DNA of 64,000 nt from contig CP141140.1 of NCBI GenBank assembly GCA_035235625.1, positions 38,125,351 through 38,189,350 of the forward strand, read 5' to 3'. Positions 12,468 to 23,187 of this stretch are shown in pieces (the stretch's first letter is position 1; each line of letters begins with the position of its first letter). A program made the position numbers and the translations under genes. This DNA is from Saururus chinensis (taxonomy: Eukaryota; Streptophyta; Magnoliopsida; Piperales; Saururaceae). Below the pieces are notes generated by a model that saw only the letters and a program-made list of their open reading frames with translations, was not told the origin of the DNA and did not search any database.

Positions 12468-13365
12468 TGTCACGGGCGCGATGCTTTGCCTAGCGTTTAC
12501 ACACGTGATGGCTTGGCTGCACCGCGCAACTAGTAGCCACTCTCTTCCCTTCCCACTCCTATGCACAAGGATACACAAGTAAACAGCAATAACACAGTAC
12601 AAGTTCGTCCTGGTGCAAGGGTCTCCACCCAAGCTATGTAAATCAGTCTGTCAAAATACACAAGGCAAGGAGAGGGCAAGGCTGATCCACCAGGCTGAAA
12701 GCTCCCTCTTAGCTCTCTGGTTCACTATGCATAAACAAATCAGTCACCTCTCAGCCATGGCCACCCTTGCTCTCCACCTTTTATAGATTCAGCCTGAAAC
12801 TAGCCATCCTTATGTTACTAGGAGTACAAAACCCACCCTTACAAGAGTTCTCACCCTGACCAACTCTCAGCCCACTAAGCAGTTCACTCCCAGCATAAAA
12901 TAGGAAACCAATAAGAGTTTTGTCTTCAGCTAGGAGTCTAGCGTCTGTTGCCTTCTAGAGTTCATCCATCCAAGAAAACTAGCTACTCCGACTCCTACCC
13001 AACCTAGGAGGGTAGCTAGCTTGCCTGTGTGAGTCCTATCCGTCCTAGGAACTTGCTACCCCGACTCCTACTCAAGTTAGGAGTGCAGCAATCTTGCATA
13101 AGTGAATCCTACCCACCTTAGGAGTCCTTCCCTAAGTCCAAGTAGTGCCCAGCTTCGCTGGTAGAGCCCTGCCCTCGCAAGGACTCCTACTTAGCCTACT
13201 CCACAAGGCAAGTAGCTATTCTGGAACACCTCCCGCACTGCTCCAGTATCCTTTCCTACCCAAGGGGCTGCCTATGTTGTCCGTCACCCAAGCAACTCAG
13301 TTGTCCGCTACTAAGCAAAGGGGTAGCCACCCCCTTTCTCCATCTAACAAGTTAGGAGTCTAACA
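12468..13365 (-). repeat. 3' LTR of TR-GAG element
   Basis: 898 bp, the 3' LTR in element orientation. It matches 15048-15939 over its length. The stretch 12950-13180 contains repeated short phrases (CTCCTAC, CTAGGAG/TTAGGAG), a low-copy internal repeat. Confidence 0.88.
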
Positions 13366-13699
13366 AGCCTCCCCCACTTGATTCTTCGACGCCCTCGTTG
13401 AAGCCCCAACTTCCCAGGTGCACCGATTGAAGCTCTTAAGCCTTCTGCCTCGCTGAACCCGTCAAGCAAGTAGCCAACACTTCCCATCACACCACAGCCA
13501 AGTCATGTTCCGCCCAGCCTAAGTCATCCTTCGGTCAGGTATGAGCAACACCCGCTACCCATGAATCCTGTGAACCTCTGCATCAGTCCGCTCCTTAGCT
13601 GCTTCGATAAGCCAAGGCTTGGGGAGTCTGCTCCCCTCCTTCCTTCGAATTGTCAATGACCCAAAGTTGCCCGCTTGAAATAGCCACCACCCTTGTTAA

Positions 13700-14724
13700 G
13701 CAACTGAACACATCCCATTCGCTGCAAAAGACTCATTCATGATATCTCCTCATGCTCAAATTCCTCCTTCTCTTCAACACAAGTGTATTCAACCTTTCTT
13801 GTTTTTGACATTCTTTAGCACGGTGCAGCCCATCGCATATGAAATAGCCACCACCCTTGTTAAGCCGGCCAGACTGCTCGCTGCCCTTGGCTTCACCACT
13901 GTTGCCACCCTTGTTGAATGACTTCACTTCCCCATTCTTCTTCACTGGCTCAGCAAGAGATTGTTTGAAATCTGCCAAGCTATCAACCACTGCAATCTCT
14001 ATGGGAAGATCCTCCACTTCCCTCTATCTCAGCTCATTCTGAGCCCACATTTGCAAGCCCGCCATGAAGTAGAATAGCTTGTCATCCTCCATCATGTTTG
14101 TTACGCCCAAAATCAGTGAATAGAACTTCTTCATGTAGTCCTGGAGTACCCCCGTATGCCTGAGGTTCCTCAACGCCTCTCGAGCCATCCAAGACACAGT
14201 TTTGGGAAGGAACTGCGCCTGCAACTCCCTCTTAAACGTATCCCACGTCCCTATCTTTGGCCGGCCCACAGTTGCGGCATCCTCCAACTGCATCCGCCAC
14301 CATAACTTTGCATCCCCTTCAAGGTACATAGCTGCCATGGTAACAATCTGCCTGTCTTGAGTATGGGCCAGCATGAAGTAGCTTTCCATATCCCAAAGGA
14401 AGTTCCCGATCTCCTTGGCACTTCACATCCCAGCATACGCCTTCAGTTCAGGCACCTTTGCCTTCTTTGCAACCGGTTGAGATGAAGACTCCCCCCATCT
14501 TAGGATGGAATGTTGAGGACTGCTTGCTTCAGTACCACCACTTCATCCGCTAACTCGCTAACCTTCACTGCTGCTGCCTCCTCTTCCTTTTGCACTCGCT
14601 GCTTGAGGTAATTTGTCGTCTCAGCAACATCAGCCGCTAATGTGGTGAGATGGGCTGCCCCTTCAACCATACTGCCATCTTCCTGAAACTCGTCAAGGTG
14701 TGGTGCAACTTCAAGCAGGGACAC
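13700..14724 (-). pseudogene. Ty3/gypsy-type gag of TR-GAG element
   Basis: Gag capsid and nucleocapsid protein, broken. The 14724-14500 frame (MSLLEVAPHLDEF...) is Glu/Lys-rich with a likely coiled coil. A different frame at 14389-14024 carries the Retrotrans_gag core: YLEGDAKLWWRMQL, then TWDTFKRELQAQFLP and AREALRNLRHTGVLQDYMKKF. After a TAG near 14021 the same frame continues to 13733 through a Gly/Lys-rich linker and a knuckle-like YFICDGLHRAKEC. That gives C-x2-x-H-x4-C with the first Cys of a CCHC finger missing (Tyr-Phe-Ile-Cys). No protease motif follows. Known role: RNA packaging and particle formation. For a non-autonomous element, Gag could co-assemble with a partner's Pol (inference). 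Confidence 0.8.
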
Positions 14725-15047
14725 TCATTGGTCGAAGAGGGCCAAATGATCATTGATGTTGTGCAAAGAAGTTTGGAGTTTAGCCAATGTCCCGTTCGTT
14801 GTGGCCATCACATCCACCTTTGCCTCGAGCTCAGTAATGCGAACCTACCATCAAAGCTCCCAATTTTCCAGCAACTCGTCAGGGTAAGGTAAGCACACAG
14901 CAGAGATCTCCAATCTATTTAGCAACAACCCGTCAAGGAATTCGCCTCCTCCAAGTATCCTAGTGACTCAGCAACCTTCAGCCAACTCCTTCGCAGAGAC
15001 CGTATAGAGCTTTCACCTTATTTGGGTATCCCGGTAATGGAACTAAC

Positions 15048-15939
15048 TGTCACAGGTGCGATGCTTTGCCTATCATTCGCACACGTGATAGCTTGGCTGC
15101 ACCGTGAAACCAGCAATCACTCTCTTCCCTTCCCACTCGTATGCACAAGGGTAACACAAGGAAATAGCAACAACACAGCACAAGTCCATCCTGGTGCAAG
15201 GGTCTCTGCCCAAGCTATATAAATCAGTCCATTGAAATACACAAGGCAGGGAGAGGGCATGGCTAATCCACAAGGCTGAAAGCTGCCACTTAGCTCTCTA
15301 GTTCGCTATGCATAAACAAATCAGTCACCTCTCAATCATGGCCGCCCTTGCTCTCCACCTTTTATAGACTCAGCCTGAAACTTGTCATCCTTATGTTACT
15401 AGGAGTTTAAAACCCACCCTTACAAGAGCTCTCACCTTGACCAACTCTCAACCCACTAAGCAGTCCGCCCCCAGCATAAATCAAAAAACCAATAAGAGTT
15501 TCAGCTAGGAGTCCAGCGTCTGCTTCCTTCTAGAGTTCATCCATCCAAGGAAACCAACTACTCCGATTCCTACCTGACCTAGGAGCATAGCCAGCCTGCA
15601 TGTGTAAGTCCTATCCATCCTAGGAACTTGCTGCACTGATTCCTACTCAAGCTAGGAGTGTAGCAATCCTGCATAAGTGAAGCTTGCCTGCCTTAGGAGT
15701 CCTTCCCTAAGTCAAAGTAGCGCCCAGCTTCTTTGATAGATTCCCGCCCGTCCAAGGACTCCTACTCAGCCTAGTTCGCAAGGTGAGTAGCTTGTCCGGA
15801 ACACCTCTTGTGCTACTTCAGCATCCGTCCCTACCCAAGAGGCTGCTAGGCTGTTCGTCACCCAAGAAACTCAGTTGTCCATTGCTAAGCAAGGGGGTAG
15901 CCACCCCCTTTTTTCATCCGACAAGTTAGGGGTCTAACA
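15048..15939 (-). repeat. 5' LTR of TR-GAG element
   Basis: 892 bp. In element orientation it starts TGTTAGACCCC and ends CCTGTGACA. The sequence just inside (GTTAGTTCCATTACCGGGATACC) is not an obvious tRNA-iMet match, so the primer tRNA is unclear. Confidence 0.88.
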
Positions 15940-17243
15940 ATAAGCTATGTATGGAATTATGGGTATGTTATACATGTGATGGACATATGTATGTATGATG
16001 GCTATACTCCTGTGCAATGGATATGTGTATGCATGTGGGGATATGTGCAATGTATGGTGAATGGGTGACATAGGGTTTGGTATAGATTTGCTATGTATGT
16101 GTAACTATATGAGAAAAGATAGAGGATGTAAGCTTGATAGGTGAGGATTAGAATGGATTAGTTTAGTTTAGATTTTAGCAAGTAAGCAGATTTAAGGTTT
16201 GGTGTCTTGTGGGGGATTGTCAAATTGTAAGAGTGCACAACATAATTGAATAAGCATAACGTACATATTATGAAATGAAAAGTAAGAACCATAAGTAAGG
16301 TATATGTAAGATAGTGATAATTGGGGTTGTTTTCAAGGGGCTTAGTTTGATGACTTTAGAGTAACATGTTGGCCATAAGGTGGATTATGGAGTATGTAAG
16401 AATATGTAAGGATTTGTTGTATAGTGAGTAATGATTATGAGATGGACGGGTTAAGTGAAGTATGTTGCCCTAATGAACTGGGGTTTCAGTATGAGCTAAG
16501 CTTCGGATTGGTCAATGAAAGACTATAAGACGAAAGAATGTTATGGCATAATTGTACCCACATAAATTACATAATTCAAATTTGAATAGTAATAAAAGCT
16601 AGTGTGATAGCATTGTGAGCTTCAGACTTGAGGGTTTTCATGGATTAAGTTCCGTGTTTGAGCTAATCAATAATGAGTCAATTGAGCATTTATCATGTCT
16701 TGCCATGGTGTTTATCCTATGGGTCTTCGTGTTGTATCTAAGCCCAAACATCTAATACCCTATTAAGAGTGATGCATGTTTTTTATTTTGTCTTGGTCCT
16801 ATATTAAGCCTAGACATTTGATGCTTTATTTTATTGGGAGCACTATCTGTTGCTGCCATAGTCGACATTATATAATTCTACCCAAGAGTGACACTATAAG
16901 ATTCTTGCCCAAGAGTGACACTATATAACTTCCGCTATTAGTTGGCATTGTATGGCCCTTAGTTGGCACTATATGGCCCCTAGAGTGTGGGCGTTTGTGT
17001 ACTTAGATAAGTAGTATCATGGATCTACACTTACTTGTTCAATCCTCCCATGAGCATAAGTATGCCTTGCCTTTGGAAAAGCCCATGACATCTAGTCACT
17101 CCCTAGAGGTTAAGGTGATTCCCCAGTCACATTCCTTTCCATTTCGATACTAGAGTTTATTAATTGTAATGAGCTTCAGTGGTTAATAGTATGTGTATGA
17201 CTGTATGAGTAAGTTTTTGAGTAACTTAATTAGATTCTAAGTA

Positions 17244-17451
17244 AGATTGTAAGAGTTATTTTCTGAGCAAGATTGGAAAAGTAAATTTCTTAGTAAGATT
17301 GTAAGTGTATATTTCTGAGCAAGACTATAAGGGTATGTTTCTGAGCTAGACTATAAATATATGTTTCTGAGCAAGATTGTAAGAGTAAGTTTCTGAGTAA
17401 GACTGTAAGCAAATGTTTCTGAGCAAAAATGTAAGAGTAATAATTTAAGAA
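17244..17451 (+). repeat. 26-bp tandem repeat, 8 units
   Basis: Eight diverged units of exactly 26 bp start at 17244, 17270, 17296, 17322, 17348, 17374, 17400 and 17426. The consensus is near AGATTGTAAGAGTATGTTTC followed by TGAGCA. A ninth, poor unit may precede them. A 69-codon minus-strand frame across it is a product of the repeat, as 26 is not a multiple of three. Confidence 0.88.
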
Positions 17452-20264
17452 AGATGGTATGAGTAAGGTTGTAAGAATGTTATGAGTATGACTATACATA
17501 TAAGAATGGTACGAGAAAGGTTGTAAGTGTAGGAATGGTAAAATGGTATATGTATGTGCATGATTGTTATATTATGCTACTTTGATGTATTTGTATGCTT
17601 TATATTTCATGTTTAAGTTTCATGAATACATCTATATGTGGATTTTTAGAGTTCACTATTTAAAACTCCCCTACTAATATGAAAATACTAATTTTCCCAC
17701 TTTTTAGCCCCGATGTTTGGGAGACTTTTGCAAGTTTGTGATGAAGAGTTCTTGGAGATGGATGCAAGTTTCCGTGGGTGGATTTATTTCCATTGACTCA
17801 GGTATACCCTTGGCTCACTACGAGTTCTTATTATTTTTACCACTATCTAATGTATTGGGTAAGATAAAAATATAAGGTGTTTATACTTTCTAGACTTGTA
17901 ATTTGGATTAGACTTTGTATTACCTATGAACATAGCAATTTATTTCACACATTTTTTTCGAGTAGTGCTTGAAAATGTTTGGTTTGGTCATATGATGTTT
18001 GATTGAAAATAAAATTTTGTATGGAAAAAATTAATGTGATGTTTTAAATGATAAAACTGATTTCACAAGTTTTGAATTTCATCATTTTTCCTAATTTACA
18101 GACATTATATTGCAAAACAATTTGTGAATTTTAAAGAAAATGTGTTAAAAATTCTTGGGCGGTACAAGATTATGTCAAAACCTAGGGTATGTACTTAGTC
18201 TTAAAATCTAATTATATGTTGTTGTGGTCAAATAGGATTTGGAATTAACAGACTTAAAAATTAGGAGTAGACATGTTCTTATGGTTCAAGACAAAGACTA
18301 AAGAATATTAAAAGTTTTTAAAGCTTATTTAGATTTCATTTACATACCAAAATTACATGGAGAAGTTACAGAAGTGATTTCATAGGTTTTAGGAGGTTTG
18401 TAGGTGAAAAAGGCAAAATTATAATTTATACAGTCAAATGATCAAACGATGAACGTAAAGGATAGGAGAACGATTGGTCAATACTTGATTCAGCCCTATA
18501 TAAAATGAAGCAAAGATTTATCGCTTGATCACTTTGTCAATCGATCAATCGCTCAAAGCATCGTGGATTCAGAAAACAGTTAATGATCGATCTCTATTTG
18601 AAATATCGATCGATGATAGTTCTAGTAGTCCTAAACAAGTTATTTCAAATTAAATTCCTTTCCTTGTTGAAGCCAAATACCTTAGCTATATAAAGGATAA
18701 GAAGTGACAATTTTAAGAGACAAAAATGTAGAGAATATTGGAGAAGAAGGGTTTCTACCTTTCCAAATTATTTCTATGAAAATTTCATACAAAACTTGAA
18801 TTGACAATCAATGTTGAATTCATAAAGCAACTAAGAAGAGATTTCACAAAGAAGTTGCAAAAAATCTTCGATGAGAAATTGATGATTCTAAGATAACAAA
18901 GTCAATACAACAAGAGGAGCTTGTTAAAGGGTATAAGATGACAAAGACAAAGCATGGATGAAGAAAAGTTTCATGTACTTGAGGGAGAAGACTTGAAGGC
19001 CAGGAATGAATTTGTGGAGATCTAAACAAAAAGAGTTTGTGTTAGAGTCAAATAAAGGTTGGCAGCTTGCTTGTGCCAATATAATTGTCTTGCTTGCTAG
19101 TAGTACACTGATTTGGTTCCCTTTGGAACTGCTTGATTTTTTATATAAGTTTGGGTTTTACAAGTTAAAATTGTTGTATGTTCATTGTGAATTTAATGCT
19201 TTATCTTTGATTGATTGTTACATCATGAGCATGCTTTGAGAGAATAATTATTGGTTTCCGCTTTATAAGAACATTATGTGCAAAAATGTCATATCTCATA
19301 GTCCTTATCTTCATTAGATAATCGGACTAGGGGCAATGTGTGACATCCAATCAAAATTCTCAATAAAATAAAATTGAAAACAATTAAAACAAACATGTCG
19401 ATATATAATTTTTTTAAAGTTCCGAGGATCACTGTGTACGAAAAATTGATTCTAACATACATTGTATTAGACAAAGTTTAAAAAAAAGATGGCATAATAT
19501 GTCGTTGTACATTAGTCATTACAAATATTACATAAAATTTAACAAAAAGAAAATAAAGACATACTTTAAATTATCAAGATTCTTCTCCCACTTCTTCGAG
19601 TTTTGTAGTTACACCTACAGAATTTGAGCATGCGTGAGTAAATTCATACTAAGTAGGTTGAATTAAGTTGTATAAGTATGCTTCATGAACACACTAGTTT
19701 TGATCATACTTTCAAGAAAATTCAGTTAGAAAAAAATAGATTTAAAAGACAATCGAGCACAGAATGTCGTTATACCTAACAACGTACACCCTCTCTCATG
19801 GCACAATGGGAGACAGAATGAAAGAGATTTTCCATGATATCCCATTTCCTATGTGCACCAGAGCCAAGTGTGGTAGTACCCAAAATCTTCATCATGATAA
19901 TTCCAAGTTCCAAAAAACAAAGAGCTACCCAAAGAGTACCAATAACCAAAACACAAAAAGTTTCTTCAAAAGAAGGTAAATCATCAAAACAGAGTTTCTT
20001 TAAAATAAGTTGAAAACATTTTTTAATAAAACCCCAATGAATTAAAATAAAAGCATAAGTTTAGAAATTAAGACCACCTACATCTAATGGTCTTGGTTAT
20101 AGTAGTAAAAGCACCTCTTTAAGGTTTACTCAGCTTTAAAGTAGTCAACTCATAAAAATAACCCCTCTAAAACATAGTGCGTAGAATACCCTTGATTTAG
20201 CTAGGAACAATTTTTAAATAGACTAAAAAAGTTAATATTAAATTAAAATATCAAAAAAGAGTAC

Positions 20265-20560
20265 TCCCTTACAATTTCGGAAGTAGCGACATTCGAAGTT
20301 GCTCGTTTCCTCAGGGCGTCCTCCCTTTCAAGTCTAGAAATGGTGGGCATAACCTCCTCTAACTCCAGAATACTTTTTTCTTTCCGTGCCTGTAGGCTAC
20401 GGACATAACCTTCCCTTGAAAGGTGGTGGACAAAACCTCCCTTTATCCAGAGACACTTCACCTTCATGCGCCTGTAGGCGGCAGACAGAACCTCTCCTTG
20501 CCCAAAGGCAATTCACCCTTCATGCGCCCGAAGGCAGCTGATAGAACCTCCCCTTATATC
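20265..20560 (-). repeat. About 55-bp LTR minisatellite, second copy
   Basis: Minus-strand units with AGGGGAGGTTCTATCxGCTGCC-type cores and GCGCATGAAGGGTGAAxTG spacers. They belong to the same repeat as 8786-9300. The 74-codon frame through it shares LEREDALRKRAT with the copy at 20957-21151 only because the DNA is repeated. Confidence 0.65.
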
Positions 20561-20984
20561 CAAATAATGATTACAAATTAGATGGAAATCTTATAAATCA
20601 TCAAAGTCAAACGGAAGCCAATAAATCAGCGAAATACACATATCACATAGGTGAGTAGAACACTAACAAAATTACACATCCCACTCTATCATAAAGCAGA
20701 GAATAACACACTACAAAGCATGTTGGATCATATCAGATCCTATCATATCATATCAGATTTCATCCGACCATACTAATCATATCAGATCAAAGTATATCAG
20801 ATGACAACAGAGCATTTTAGGGTAATTCAGATCACAACAAAATATATCAAAGTAGATTGAATAGAAACATATCAGCATATATCAGATCATAGTAAATTAT
20901 ATATCTTAATTAGTATATTACTAATTAAGATGTGCATGCATATAAATCATATTAAATTAGAATATCAGAAAAGCGTACACCCCT

Positions 20985-21310
20985 ACAGTTCTGGAAGTGG
21001 GGACTTCCAGAGTTGCTCGTTTCCTCAGGGCATCCTCCCTTTCAAGTCTGGAAATGGTGGGTAGAACCTCCTCTAACTCTGGAATAATTTTGTCTTTACG
21101 TGCTCGTAGGCTACGAAAGAACATCCCCTTGACCCAGGACACTTTTCTCACAACACACCCATAGGTGGCAGATAGAACCTCCCCTTATCTGGAGACACTT
21201 CACCCTTCATGCGCCCGTAGTTGGCAGACATAACCTCCCCATGCCCAGAGACAATTTACCCTTCATGCGTCTGAAGGTGGCGGATAGAACCTGCCCTTGC
21301 CCTGGGGTAT
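20985..21310 (-). repeat. About 55-bp LTR minisatellite, third copy
   Basis: Five to six minus-strand units of the same repeat, more regular here: phrases like CGCATGAAGGGTGAAGTGTC recur about every 57 bp. It lies in the inner nested LTR, whose GC-rich promoter-side region is at 21540-21660. Confidence 0.7.
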
Positions 21311-23187
21311 TTTCCCCATATAGGGTTAGTGACTCGAGGAATGGATAGTTCCATTCCATAGAACACCATCGAATTAGCTAAGAACGCCTTTTAAAAGGAA
21401 AAGAATGGACTCAGAACGACTATCGAAACTCCTCTAGAAATTTGAATGGAAATGAGAATTTGTAAGAAAATGGCATGCAAATGTACGACGGAAAGAGGAT
21501 ATGCACGCACCTACTCACGCCATATGGTGCATATTCATTTGACCAAAAAAGTGAACGGTGTGGGCTGACACGTGCGTGACACGCGCGTTGGAGCATTGCA
21601 CATGGCGCGTCACACAGATGCGGTTTCACGTCACAGCTTGTGCAGCTCACGGGGCTCGGCTTTCGCTTCGATTGGGTTCGGCTTGGAGGTTATGTTGTCA
21701 GCTATTCCTTATTTTCTTTAATACTTTATTATTATTTTAATCAAATACAATTCCTACTTTAAAAAAAAACTTTTTATCCCGAAGTAAGAATTGCACGCTC
21801 TTGGTACCGATAGACTCGTATCGGCGAGCCCTTCCAAACTAGACCCCACATGGGTAGGTTACCTTGCTCTTTTAAAGTGGGTCCCACCCATGTGACACAC
21901 TTCCTGAGGTCATAACGTTCGTTCCTAGCCTCTATTTTAAGTGTTTTTCAATTTGTTGTGCTCATTACTTCGAGCTCTGGCCAAATATAGGAATTTCATC
22001 ACCTGAAACCCCTTAAAACTTAACTAAAATTATATAATTCCCCTAACCCTCTTGGGTTAAGCATAATCGGAATACGGGGCATCACAAACATGCTCTTGAT
22101 GTAGCTAGGAATAGTTTTTGAAAGGACCAAAACAGGTTTAAAATAACCTGAAATAGTAAAAGTAAGAAGTGGGTTACGATAGTAAAGAACCTCCTTAAGG
22201 TTTTCTCAACTTTAGATAGTCAAATCATAAAAATTACTCCTCCAATGCATAGAACACCCTCAACTTAGCGAGGAACAATTTTTGAACAGACCAAAATGGG
22301 TTTAAAATGACCAATAAACAGTAAAAGTAAGAATAGAAAGAAAATGAGGTGTGAACTAAGTTTCACACCCCCCTCAAATAGGGTGTGGCGGTAGTGACAT
22401 GCCACCAAGAATGGCGGCACGTGCCTGTCATCACTCGAATGCTATGGCGTGCGCTACCATCCATGATATACACGATCACATGGGCTACAGGGTAGCATCG
22501 TACACGGGATAATTTTTTTTTTCATTTCAAACTTCAAATTGTCATATCTTTATCTCCCGAACTCAGATTTGCACGTTCTTGGTACCATTAAGCTCGTATC
22601 AATGAGTTCTATAAAACTATACCACTCATGAGTAGGTTATCACTCACTTTTTAAGTGGGTCCTGCCCATGTGACATGTTCCCGAAGTCGTAACTTTCGCT
22701 CTTAACCTCTGTTTTGTGCATTCTTTGGCTTGTTACACTCATCTCTTTGAAGTCTAATAAATGCTTAAGAAATTATTTAATAATAAATTCTACTGAATTA
22801 AAATTTTATCCAAGGATAGAGTTAGTACCGAAAATTTAGGGTTGTTACACAATGTGCTGATACATTAGGTTGAGTAGATGGATATTAAACTCACAATTTG
22901 TAGCTGAGGTCTAAGTAATGACAACTTGAATTTGCTCCATGGTATCATTCTGATTTGGCATGTTAGTGCCTTATTATCTTTCTTAATCTTCCATACTTTA
23001 ATTTCTTATGCTAGGCAACTTGCACTAGGGTTTGATATTCCAATTTTGCTTAGTTTACTTGTTTTACTATTGGAATTACTTGCTTAAACTTGTTGATTTG
23101 TGTGCCCTAGATTGTTAGTTGCTTTTCTTTACTTTAATTTGTTAAAGAGTGTTGCTTGTGTTGTTTTTGTTGGAATAAAATCAATAG

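Larger units (their letters stand above)
12468..15939 (-). mobile_element. Gag-only LTR retrotransposon (TR-GAG type)
   Basis: A 3472-bp element on the minus strand with two LTRs of 898 bp (12468-13365) and 892 bp (15048-15939). Both start TGTCAC on the plus strand and end TCTAACA. Flanks are GTAAG (12463-12467) and ATAAG (15940-15944), a 5-bp target duplication with one change. In element orientation a purine tract GTGGGGGAGGCT touches the 3' LTR (13366-13377), which fixes the polarity. The internal 1.68 kb encodes only a gag-like protein; nothing resembling pol fits or is seen. This matches the non-autonomous 'terminal-repeat retrotransposon with GAG domain' class known in plants. The LTRs differ at many sites, so it is not a recent insertion. 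Confidence 0.88.
11807..18166 (+). repeat. LTR-like unit U hosting the TR-GAG insertion
   Basis: Minus the insertion at 12468-15939, this is about 2.9 kb of non-coding sequence. It ends GGGCGGTACA at 18166, directly against R-family LTR copy D. The start TGTTGAATGG and end GGTACA would suit a TG...CA LTR on the plus strand. I found no target duplication, and flanking R-family LTRs on the two sides do not restore one another. The part at 15940-17200 has short repeated phrases, such as AAGAGTGACACTATA twice near 16880-16925. A 26-bp array follows at 17244-17451. No gene seen. Identity as one LTR is tentative. Confidence 0.4.
19339..22849 (-). mobile_element. Nested minus-strand gypsy LTR block, TSD CAATG
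   Basis: Plus-strand start TGTGACATCC and end GTTGTTACA are flanked by perfect CAATG duplications (19334-19338, 22850-22854). Removing the block restores the R-family LTR GGGGCAATGTGxTGAT. It reads as an LTR on the minus strand. A second LTR start (minus TGTGATGCCCCG) lies at 22086, so another related LTR has inserted inside. A segment with TTCCTxGCTA and AACCTTAA is present in several copies (about 20110-20220, 22087-22150, 22190-22300). The part at 19339-20050 resembles the 3' LTR of the gypsy element at 59838-60932. No coding region. Confidence 0.8.
18167..22939 (+). repeat. 5' LTR of R2 (copy D), split by nested block
   Basis: LTR sequence lies at 18167-19338 and 22850-22939. GATC/ATCGAT motifs occur at 18434-18620 and the TATATAAA box at 18687-18694. 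The right end CA (22939) precedes TGGTATCATT, which resembles the tRNA-iMet primer site TGGTATCAGAGC. The 5' end is missing and abuts unit U. Confidence 0.75.

Noticed and set aside
17244..17451. CRISPR-like array
   Set aside because: Head-to-tail repeats with no unique spacers in a plant genome; the same holds for the 55- and 56-bp arrays.
17290..17499. 69-codon frame with repeated peptide
   Set aside because: Created by the 26-bp tandem repeat, whose period is not a multiple of three.
20243..21151. Two minus-strand frames sharing LEREDALRKRAT
   Set aside because: The shared peptide arises from duplicated LTR minisatellite DNA; the plus-strand homologue at 8786-9300 does not keep the frame.
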